A DNA stretch of 5,689 nucleotides from Clostridiales bacterium (lineage in GTDB: Bacteria > Bacillota > Clostridia > Oscillospirales > Oscillospiraceae), in NCBI GenBank assembly GCA_019418625.1, contig DYBL01000033.1, forward strand, positions 1 through 5,689. The letters are read 5' to 3'. Within the stretch, counting starts at the first letter, position 1, and every line of letters starts with the position of its first letter. Both the position numbers and the translations under genes were made by a program. A model generated the notes under the pieces. The model made no database searches. It was not told where the DNA came from and worked only from the letters and a program-made list of their open reading frames with translations. Positions 1-5,332 of the stretch are shown in pieces.

Positions 1-45
1 GGCCTGCCCCGCCCCGTCATTGATTTTCGTCATATGCTCTGCCAT
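1..45 (-). CDS. Start of a gene downstream of frr, probably undecaprenyl diphosphate synthase (partial)
   Basis: An open frame starts with ATG at 45 (minus strand), sharing one base with the frr stop (TGATG), and stays open for 15 codons to the window edge; it reads MAEHMTKINDGAGQA. A second in-frame ATG at 33 is an alternative start. The one-base overlap suggests translational coupling to frr. There is no strong Shine-Dalgarno close to either ATG; the nearest purine-rich stretch (GAAGGA) lies about 15 bases upstream. In many Firmicutes frr is followed by uppS, the cytosolic cis-prenyltransferase that makes the undecaprenyl lipid carrier for cell wall synthesis. The visible residues are the variable N-terminal tail and do not reach the conserved MDGNGRWA motif, so the identity rests on gene order alone. 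Confidence 0.45.
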   Translation of the reverse strand, partial: MAEHMTKINDGAGQA

Positions 46-602
46 CAGACCGCCATCAGTTCCTTCTCCTTCTTGGCCAGCAGCTCGTCCAGCTTTTTGC
101 AGCTGTCGTCCGTCAGCTTCTGAAGGTCCTTTTCCGCCTGCTTGAGCTCATCCTCGGTGATCTCGGACTTCTTTTCCTGCTTCTTGAAGTTCTCCATGGC
201 GTCCCGGCGGATGTTGCGCACGGCTACCTTGCCCGCCTCGGCGTACTTGTGGATCTGCTTGACCAGTTCCTTGCGGCGCTCCTCCGTCAGCTGGGGGAAA
301 TTGAGCCGGATGCTGCGGCCGTCGTTCTGGGGATTGATGCCCAGGTCGGAGTTCTGAATGGCCTTTTCGATAGACTTGAGGGCACTGCCGTCCCAGGGCT
401 GGATCACCAGGGCCCGGGGATCGGGAGAGGAAATGGCCGCGATCTGCTGAATGGGAGTGGGGCTGCCGTAGTAGTCCACCATGATCCGGTCCAGCACCGC
501 CGCGTTGGCACGGCCTGCCCGCACGGAGGCAAAGTCCGCGCTGACGGAGTCGATGCTCTTTTTCATTTTGTCCTCGTAAACTTTGTATTCGTCTTTCAGC
601 AT
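45..602 (-). CDS. frr: Ribosome recycling factor
   Basis: This encodes a 185-residue protein, exactly the usual RRF length. RRF acts in the cytosol with EF-G to split the post-termination ribosome into subunits and free the mRNA. The sequence shows the family pattern throughout: an N-terminal helix with SVRAGRAN (26-33), the small beta domain with YGSPTPIQQIA (45-55), DPRALVIQPWD (61-71), LNFPQLTEERRKEL (100-113) and the helix VRNIRRDAMENFKK (128-141), which includes the conserved Arg132. The Lys/Glu-rich C-terminal helix (about 142-184) completes the three-helix bundle. An in-frame ATG at 641 would add 13 residues, but homology and a Shine-Dalgarno (AAAGGAAGG, 612-620, nine bases from the ATG) support 602. 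It lies 63 bp downstream of pyrH on the same strand and is probably cotranscribed with it. No defect is visible. Confidence 0.97.
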   Translation of the reverse strand: MLKDEYKVYEDKMKKSIDSVSADFASVRAGRANAAVLDRIMVDYYGSPTPIQQIAAISSPDPRALVIQPWDGSALKSIEKAIQNSDLGINPQNDGRSIRLNFPQLTEERRKELVKQIHKYAEAGKVAVRNIRRDAMENFKKQEKKSEITEDELKQAEKDLQKLTDDSCKKLDELLAKKEKELMAV

Positions 603-611
603 AATGTGGTT

Positions 612-620
612 CCTTCCTTT
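612..620 (-). promoter_or_regulatory. Ribosome binding site of frr (decides the start)
   Basis: On the minus strand this reads AAAGGAAGG, nine bases before the ATG at 602. It supports 602 over the in-frame ATG at 641, because the site would lie inside the coding region of the longer version. Confidence 0.75.
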
Positions 621-665
621 CACTGATTGTGGAAAGCGCAAACCGCGCGTGCTTGTTGTTTGAAT

Positions 666-1382
666 TTATTCGCCGACGATGGTGCCTACCTTTTCGCCGC
701 ACAGGACCCGGACGATGTTCTTCGGGTCCTTAAGGGCGAACAGCAGCACGGGAATATGGTTGTCCATGGACAAGGAGGTGGCCGTGGTATCCATGACCAT
801 CAAATGCTGAGTCAGAACCTCGTCGTAGCTGATGGAGTCGTACTTGACGGCGGTGGGGTCCTTCACCGGGTCGGCGCTGTACACGCCGTCCACGTTCTTG
901 GCAAGCAGGATCACGTCCGCATCGATCTCCGCGGCCCGCAGCACAGCGGCCGTGTCCGTGGAGAAGTAGGGGTTGCCGGTGCCGGCGCCGAAAATGACCA
1001 CGCGGCCCTTCTCCAGATGGCGGATGGCCCGGGAGCGGATATAGGGCTCGGCGATGGCGCGCATCTCAATGGCAGTCTGTACCCGGACGGGGATACCCTT
1101 TTGCTCGCACACATCCGCCACAGCCAGGCAGTTCATCACCGTGGCCAGCATGCCCATATGGTCGGCACGGGTGCGCTCCATTTTGCCGCCGGAGTTCTTG
1201 GCGCCGCGCCAGAAGTTGCCGCCGCCGACCACCAGGCCCACCTGAACGCCCATGTCCAGGCACTCCTTGATGACGTCGCACACCTGGCCGATGACTTCAA
1301 AATTCAAGCCGGCATGCTGATCGCCGGCCAGAGCCTCGCCGCTGATTTTCAGCAGGACTCTCTTGTAAATCGGTTTTCCCAT
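666..1382 (-). CDS. pyrH: UMP kinase (uridylate kinase)
   Basis: This encodes a 238-residue bacterial UMP kinase of the amino-acid-kinase fold, a cytosolic and usually hexameric enzyme that phosphorylates UMP to UDP with ATP in pyrimidine nucleotide synthesis. Visible family motifs are KISGEAL (12-18, phosphate binding), VVGGGNFWRG (51-60), RADHMGMLAT (72-81), the FGAGTGNPYFSTDTAA block (131-146, UMP/phosphate site) and KNVDGVYSADP (162-172). The size matches the family. The frame extends upstream to an ATG at 1448, but MGKPIYKRVLLK is the normal N-terminus and GGAGG at 1390-1394 lies seven bases before the ATG at 1382. frr follows after 63 bp, the conserved pyrH-frr order. Directly upstream is not tsf, as in many Firmicutes, but the end of the xdh operon and a hairpin, so pyrH probably has its own promoter. 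Confidence 0.97.
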   Translation of the reverse strand: MGKPIYKRVLLKISGEALAGDQHAGLNFEVIGQVCDVIKECLDMGVQVGLVVGGGNFWRGAKNSGGKMERTRADHMGMLATVMNCLAVADVCEQKGIPVRVQTAIEMRAIAEPYIRSRAIRHLEKGRVVIFGAGTGNPYFSTDTAAVLRAAEIDADVILLAKNVDGVYSADPVKDPTAVKYDSISYDEVLTQHLMVMDTTATSLSMDNHIPVLLFALKDPKNIVRVLCGEKVGTIVGE

Positions 1383-1389
1383 ATTCGAT

Positions 1390-1394
1390 CCTCC
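1390..1394 (-). promoter_or_regulatory. Ribosome binding site of pyrH (decides the start)
   Basis: GGAGG on the minus strand lies seven bases before the ATG at 1382. The upstream in-frame ATGs at 1412 and 1448 have no comparable site, so 1382 is the start. Confidence 0.8.
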
Positions 1395-1420
1395 ATTTGG
1401 ACGGAATTTCATACAGATGT

Positions 1421-1461
1421 ATTTTAACGTATTTTCCCTGGTTTGCATAGGGGGTAGACAA
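1421..1461 (-). promoter_or_regulatory. Weak promoter-like sequence upstream of pyrH
   Basis: pyrH is separated from the upstream operon by a hairpin, so a promoter is expected here. Two -10-like hexamers are visible on the minus strand: TAAAAT (1421-1426) and GAAAAT (1431-1436). TTGTCT at 1456-1461 could be a -35 for GAAAAT, with a rather long 19-base spacer. TAAAAT has only a poor -35 (TATGCA, 1444-1449) at 17 bases. Neither pair is convincing. The assignment rests on location more than on consensus match. Confidence 0.25.
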
Positions 1462-1497
1462 GATTTTCCGAAAAAATCCCCTTACCGACGGGCAGGG

Positions 1498-1530
1498 CAA
1501 GAGCCGGTCTGATTTACAGACCGGCTCTTG
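1498..1530 (-). terminator. Perfect hairpin after xdhC, likely transcription terminator
   Basis: A perfect 14-bp GC-rich inverted repeat (arms 1498-1511 and 1517-1530, core AGAGCCGGTCTG) with a five-base loop begins 23 bases after the xdhC stop. Its position suggests the terminator of xdhABC. The arms end in CAAGAG/CTCTTG, so a few U residues fall inside the stem, but no U-run follows directly: the minus-strand continuation is CCCTGCCCGTC. A run of six T lies about 20 bases further on (1471-1476). It is therefore an atypical intrinsic terminator. It could also be an mRNA 3'-end stabilising structure. The stem forms equally well on the plus strand, but no plus-strand gene ends here. Confidence 0.6.
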
Positions 1531-1553
1531 ATCAATTTCCCGGTGTGTTCCGC

Positions 1554-2051
1554 TCAGGACTCGGGCATGGGCTTGCCCAGCCGCTGGTACATGGTACGCT
1601 TCACCGCCCGGAGAATGTTCTCATAGCCCGTGCAGCGGCAAAGGTGACCGGAGAGCAGCTTGCGCAGCTCCTCGTCGGTGTACTCCTCCCCACTTTCCAG
1701 GATCTCCTCCGCCGTGAGGATGAAGCCGGGCGTGCAGAAGCCGCACTGGATGGCTGCCTCTTCGGCAAAGGCAAGCTGGATGTCGCTCAGCTCTCCGTTG
1801 GGGCCCAGCAGGCCCTCCAGCGTGCGGATATTCTTGCCCTCGGCCCAGACGGCCAGGTAAATACAGGAGTTGAACGCCTCTCCGTCGATGAGGACGGTGC
1901 ATGCACCGCACTCGCCCACCTCGCAGCCCTTTTTCACGCTGGTCATGCGGAAGTCATTGCGCAGCATGTCCGTCAGGCTGGCGCGCACATCCACCGTGCG
2001 CTCCACGTCTTTTCCGTTGAGATTGAAATGGATCGTCTGCATCTGTGCCAT
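1554..2051 (-). CDS. xdhC: Xanthine dehydrogenase 2Fe-2S subunit XdhC
   Basis: This encodes a 165-residue iron-sulfur subunit of a molybdenum hydroxylase, close in size to E. coli XdhC. It relays electrons from the molybdenum centre to FAD. The N-terminal ferredoxin-like domain carries cluster ligands Cys43, Cys48, Cys51 and Cys63 (CEVGECGAC then C). The C-terminal four-helix domain carries Cys103, Cys106, Cys138 and Cys140 (QCGFCTPG and LCRCTGY). All eight cysteines are present, so both clusters should assemble. There is no signal peptide, indicating a cytosolic protein. The ATG at 2051 overlaps the xdhB stop (TAATG), and AGGAGG (2061-2066) lies nine bases upstream inside the xdhB end, implying translational coupling. 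The frame extends upstream to an ATG at 2105, but that segment is xdhB sequence in another frame. The name xdhC here follows E. coli; elsewhere XdhC denotes an unrelated maturation factor. Confidence 0.93.
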   Translation of the reverse strand: MAQMQTIHFNLNGKDVERTVDVRASLTDMLRNDFRMTSVKKGCEVGECGACTVLIDGEAFNSCIYLAVWAEGKNIRTLEGLLGPNGELSDIQLAFAEEAAIQCGFCTPGFILTAEEILESGEEYTDEELRKLLSGHLCRCTGYENILRAVKRTMYQRLGKPMPES

Positions 2052-2932
2052 TACAGCGCACCTCCTGCCCGCTTGACCGCTTCCCGGAAGGCGCGCTTGG
2101 CGCACTCCATGGCGATATGCATCCGGAAGTCCTTGGCGGCACGCCAGGAATCCCGGGGATGGATGTCTTCCTTTACTGCCTTGGCGAATTCCTCCGCCAG
2201 GTCCGCTGTGAGCGGCTTTCCGGCCGCCAGAGCCTCCGCCGTTTTGGCCCGCAGAGGCACGGGGCCCGCCACGCCGAAGGCAACCCGCGCCCGCTCCACG
2301 GTCCGCTTGTCAGCGGAGAGCCGCACGTTCACGGAAGTGCCCAGGGTCGCGATGTCCATGGCGTTGCGCATGGCGTACTTGATGTAGAACCCGTGGGTAT
2401 CGGCATAGCTCTCCTTGGAGATCAGGATGCCGGTCTGGATCTCGCCGGGGCGGATATCCACCTGCCCTGCGCGGATGTAGAAGTCCTGGATGGGCACACG
2501 GCGCACGCCCTCCGGACCGGTCAGCTCGATGACGGCGTCATAGGCAAAGAGCGTGGACGCGGAGTCCGCAGAGGTCACGCCGTTGCAGGTGTTGCCGCCG
2601 ATGGTGCCGATGTTGCGGATCTGGGGGCCGCCCACCTGATCCACTGCTTCGCCCAGCACCAGCATGTGCTGCTGGATCAGCGGGTCACGGGTAATGTGGG
2701 AGAAGCTGGTGAGGCTGCCGATGCGCAGCGTACCGTCGGCTTCCATGGCCACGCCCCGCAGTTCGTCCAGTCCGTAGATGGAGATCAGCTCGGCACCGGC
2801 CCGCTTCCCTTCCCGCATCTGCACCAGCACGTCGGAGCCGCCGGCAATGATCTGCGCCTGGGGATGCGCCACGCGGAGCGCCACGGCGTCCTGAACGGAC
2901 TGGGCCTGGTAAAGTGCTTTCATATCATACAT
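2051..2932 (-). CDS. xdhB: Xanthine dehydrogenase FAD-binding subunit XdhB
   Basis: This encodes a 293-residue FAD-binding subunit, nearly the same length as E. coli XdhB. It accepts electrons from the 2Fe-2S clusters and passes them to NAD+ or another acceptor. The N-terminal FAD domain shows AGGSDVL (30-36) and the long signature around residues 105-125 (IRNIGTIGGN then TCNGVTSADSA), both of which contact FAD in this family. The C-terminal part (about 175-290) matches the CO-dehydrogenase flavoprotein C-terminal domain and ends with HPRDSWRAAKDFRMHIA (258-274), which resembles the E. coli protein as I recall it. I see no extra 4Fe-4S insertion of the kind found in 4-hydroxybenzoyl-CoA reductase. 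The ATG at 2932 is preceded by TAAGGAGG (2940-2947) at seven bases; Met4 is a less likely start. The gene lies 12 bp after xdhA and overlaps xdhC by one base. Confidence 0.93.
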   Translation of the reverse strand: MYDMKALYQAQSVQDAVALRVAHPQAQIIAGGSDVLVQMREGKRAGAELISIYGLDELRGVAMEADGTLRIGSLTSFSHITRDPLIQQHMLVLGEAVDQVGGPQIRNIGTIGGNTCNGVTSADSASTLFAYDAVIELTGPEGVRRVPIQDFYIRAGQVDIRPGEIQTGILISKESYADTHGFYIKYAMRNAMDIATLGTSVNVRLSADKRTVERARVAFGVAGPVPLRAKTAEALAAGKPLTADLAEEFAKAVKEDIHPRDSWRAAKDFRMHIAMECAKRAFREAVKRAGGAL

Positions 2933-2939
2933 GGTGATC

Positions 2940-2947
2940 CCTCCTTA
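2940..2947 (-). promoter_or_regulatory. xdhB ribosome binding site merged with the xdhA stop codon
   Basis: On the minus strand this reads TAAGGAGG: the xdhA stop codon TAA supplies the first bases of the Shine-Dalgarno, which ends seven bases before the xdhB ATG. A ribosome finishing xdhA sits on the xdhB initiation site, so the two are probably translationally coupled, which would help keep the subunits at matching levels. Confidence 0.8.
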
Positions 2948-5239
2948 GTCCTCGATCAGCCCGGCCTCTTTGAACTTGCGATAGAGGACATGGGGCGTAA
3001 TGGGGCAGCAGTCGATGGCCACGCCGGTGGCCTGGAAGATGGCGTTTCGGATGGCCGGCGCAGGGCTGCAGGCCGGCGGCTCGCCCAGGGCCTTGGTCCC
3101 GTAGGGGGACGTGGGCTCGGGGTTCTCCACGAACTCCGCCTGCAGATGGGGGTGATCCATAAACGTGGAGAGCTTGTAGTCCAGCAGGTTGTTGTTCAGG
3201 GGCTTGCCGGTCTTTTCGTCGAACTTCAGCTCCTCAGAAAGGCCATAGCCGATGGCCATGGACATGCCGCCGTGGACCTGGGCCTCCGCCAGGGCGGGGT
3301 TGATGAGGGTGCCGCAGTCGTGGACATTGACCAGATTCAAAAGCTTCACCTTGCACAGGGGGATATCCACTTCCACCTCGGCAAAGGAGCAGCCGAAGGA
3401 ATAGGCGTTGGACTTGATCTGAGCCGTGGTCTCGGCGGTGATATGCTGGCTGTCCGTCAGGGAGTACAGGCACTCCGTAGCAAGCTCGCCCAGGGTCTTG
3501 AGCACCCGGCCGTCGCTCTTGCGGACGATCTTGCCGTCCACCAGATCCAGGTTGCTCACCGGCATGCGGGTCTGGTCGTGGGCCACCTGCAAGATCCGCT
3601 CCCGCAGGGCCATAGCGGTCTGCATGATGGAGAAGCCACCGATGTAGGTCTGGCGGGAGGCGTAAGCGCCGGTGCCGAAGGGCGTCACGTCCGTATCCTG
3701 CGAGGATACCACATGCACGTCCTCCAAAGGCACGCCCACTGCGTCAGCCACCATCTGGCTGTACGCCGTGTCGCAGCCCTGGCCGATCTCCGTCTCGCCG
3801 GTCTGGAACTGGAGAGAGCCATCCTGATTGAGCACCATGCGGCAGGAAGAGGACTCCAGAGAGATGGGCCACACGGCGGTGTTGTACCAGAACACCGCAA
3901 GGCCTACGCCCCGGCGCACGGGACCGGTCTGGTCCTGGTACTCCTTGAATTTACGCAGATAGTCGATGGCCGCCATGCCCTTATCCAGGCACTGGTTGAA
4001 CGTATCACTGTACAGCTCATTTTTGGAGAAAGCGTCCCGATAGCCGACGGGCATCAGATTCTTGCGGCGGAACTCCAGGGGCGTCATGCCAATGGCGGCG
4101 CAGATATCGTCGATGTGGCTTTCTCCGGCGAACATGGCCTGGGGGATGCCGTAACCGCGCATAGCGCCGGCAGCCGGACGGTTGGTGAACACGCTCCAGC
4201 AGTCGCATTCCAGATTGTCGCAGGGATAGAGCTGCGGGAACGCGCCCATGCCCTTGGCCACCACGCCGTGACCGTGGGAGGCGTAAGCGCCCTGGTTGGA
4301 GAACGCCTCGAACTTCCGGGCGGCCAGCGTGCCGTCCGGCCGGACCCAGGAGATGATGTGGGTGCGGATGGCGTGGCGGACCCGGTTGGAGACGAACGTC
4401 TCTTCCCGGCTGCACTCCAGCTTCACCAGCCGGCCGCCCACCTTGGTGCAGCACCAGGCGCAAAGGGGCTCATAAAGGGCATCCTGCTTGTTGCCGAAGC
4501 CGCCGCCGATGTAGGGCTTGATGAGCCGCACCTTGCCCCAGGGGATCCCCAGAGCCTGGCCCACGACACGCCGCACGATGTGAGGGATCTGGGTGGAGGA
4601 GACCACCACCACACGTCCGGCTTCCATATAGGCAAAGCAGCCGTGGTTTTCAATATGGCAGTGCTGGACGGTGGGGGTATCGTACCACCCCTCCACCCGA
4701 ATGAGGCCCGGCTCCTGGATAGCAGACTGATAATCGCCTCTGCGGATATCCGTGTGGGCCAGGATGTTGCCGGGGAATTCCTCGTGGATCTGGGGGGCAT
4801 CCGGCTCCATGGCCTTCTGCACGTCCAGCACGAAGGGCAGCTCCTCGTACTCCACCTTCAGTGCCCGGACGCCCTGGGCGGCGGCCACCTCGTTTTCAGC
4901 GATGACCACTGCCACCTCATCGCCGTAGTAGCGTACATGGCGGTTCAAAAGCAGCCGGTCCGCCACGTCCTGATGGGCGGGGTCCGTGGACCAGGGGTGG
5001 CCCGCCGTGGGGAACGGGATGTCGGGCACGTCAAAGCAGGTCAGGACCCGCACCACACCGGGCACAGCCTCGGCCTGGGCGGTATCGATGGACTTGACGT
5101 AGCCGTGGGCGATGGTGGCGTGACAGATCTTGATGATCAGTGCAGAGGAATCGCAAAGATCATCCATGTACTTGGCCCGGCCGGTCGCCTTATCATAGGC
5201 GTCCACCCGGACGGCGCTTTTTCCCACACTCTTACTCAT
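2945..5239 (-). CDS. xdhA: Xanthine dehydrogenase molybdopterin-binding subunit XdhA
   Basis: This encodes the 764-residue catalytic subunit of the xanthine oxidase family, similar along its length to E. coli XdhA (about 750 residues). It hydroxylates purines such as hypoxanthine and xanthine at the molybdenum cofactor. The N-terminal alpha/beta hammerhead domain (about 10-135, starting RVDAYDKATGRAKY) is followed by the cofactor-binding domains. Motifs: STQIPHIVRRVVGQAL (215-230), GGGFGNKQ (245-252), SREE (277-280) and AMRGYGIPQ (359-367, Arg361 aligning with the substrate-binding Arg of bovine enzyme), EIGQG (484-488), QVHGGM (654-659) and GEPP (719-722), whose Glu720 is the expected catalytic base. 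No signal peptide is seen, so it is cytosolic. The start is supported by AAAGGAGG (5248-5255), eight bases upstream. It is first in the xdhABC operon. Substrate could be another N-heterocycle, but similarity favours purines. Confidence 0.93.
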   Translation of the reverse strand: MSKSVGKSAVRVDAYDKATGRAKYMDDLCDSSALIIKICHATIAHGYVKSIDTAQAEAVPGVVRVLTCFDVPDIPFPTAGHPWSTDPAHQDVADRLLLNRHVRYYGDEVAVVIAENEVAAAQGVRALKVEYEELPFVLDVQKAMEPDAPQIHEEFPGNILAHTDIRRGDYQSAIQEPGLIRVEGWYDTPTVQHCHIENHGCFAYMEAGRVVVVSSTQIPHIVRRVVGQALGIPWGKVRLIKPYIGGGFGNKQDALYEPLCAWCCTKVGGRLVKLECSREETFVSNRVRHAIRTHIISWVRPDGTLAARKFEAFSNQGAYASHGHGVVAKGMGAFPQLYPCDNLECDCWSVFTNRPAAGAMRGYGIPQAMFAGESHIDDICAAIGMTPLEFRRKNLMPVGYRDAFSKNELYSDTFNQCLDKGMAAIDYLRKFKEYQDQTGPVRRGVGLAVFWYNTAVWPISLESSSCRMVLNQDGSLQFQTGETEIGQGCDTAYSQMVADAVGVPLEDVHVVSSQDTDVTPFGTGAYASRQTYIGGFSIMQTAMALRERILQVAHDQTRMPVSNLDLVDGKIVRKSDGRVLKTLGELATECLYSLTDSQHITAETTAQIKSNAYSFGCSFAEVEVDIPLCKVKLLNLVNVHDCGTLINPALAEAQVHGGMSMAIGYGLSEELKFDEKTGKPLNNNLLDYKLSTFMDHPHLQAEFVENPEPTSPYGTKALGEPPACSPAPAIRNAIFQATGVAIDCCPITPHVLYRKFKEAGLIED

Positions 5240-5272
5240 GGGGTATGCCTCCTTTTGGCGAAATGGTCACAG

Positions 5273-5289
5273 CCGCGTTGACTGCGCGG
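5273..5289. promoter_or_regulatory. Short inverted repeat around the -35 box, possible operator
   Basis: CCGCG (5273-5277) and CGCGG (5285-5289) form a perfect 5-bp inverted repeat separated by seven bases that contain the TTGACT -35 element. A regulator bound here would block the rightward promoter and could also affect xdhA. The arms are short and GC-only, so chance occurrence in this GC-rich DNA is quite possible. Confidence 0.2.
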
Positions 5290-5307
5290 TGCGAAAACGG
5301 ATATACT
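5278..5307 (+). promoter_or_regulatory. Sigma-70-type promoter for the MocA-like gene
   Basis: TTGACT (5278-5283) and TATACT (5302-5307) each match the housekeeping consensus at five of six positions and are 18 bases apart. Transcription would start near 5313-5316, about 20 bases before the ATG at 5333, leaving room for the Shine-Dalgarno but little leader. On the opposite strand I see no comparable pair for xdhA; only a weak TATATC (complement of 5300-5305) overlaps this -10, so the xdhA promoter is unresolved. Confidence 0.65.
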
Positions 5308-5332
5308 AAAGACGGAAAGGGGGAATTCTGCC

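Noticed and set aside
603..641. N-terminal extension of frr to an ATG at 641
   Set aside because: RRF proteins begin at the equivalent of residue 14 of the extended form, and the Shine-Dalgarno at 612-620 serves the ATG at 602.
603..665. Search for a terminator or promoter between pyrH and frr
   Set aside because: Only a 4-bp GCGC/GCGC pairing is visible, with no U-run and no convincing -35/-10 pair. The gap looks like a plain intra-operon spacer.
627..1427. A 266-codon plus-strand open frame opposite pyrH
   Set aside because: It is in exact antisense register with pyrH, a well-conserved essential gene. Its composition is that of an antisense shadow.
1383..1448. N-terminal extension of pyrH to ATGs at 1412 or 1448
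   Set aside because: Neither upstream ATG has a ribosome binding site, and UMP kinases begin near MGKPIYKR.
1462..1478. Small hairpin GATTTT-N5-AAAATC in the spacer upstream of pyrH
   Set aside because: It has only six mostly A-T pairs, too weak to call a terminator or attenuator.
1545..2387. A 280-codon plus-strand open frame opposite xdhC and part of xdhB
   Set aside because: It is in antisense register with xdhC, whose eight cysteine ligands and homology make it the real gene.
2045..5281. A 1078-codon open frame on the plus strand across xdhB and xdhA
   Set aside because: It lies codon-for-codon opposite xdhA and xdhB, which share one frame. It is open only because those genes avoid TTA, CTA and TCA. 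Its His/Gly/Leu-rich translation is typical of antisense in GC-rich genes and shows no domain.
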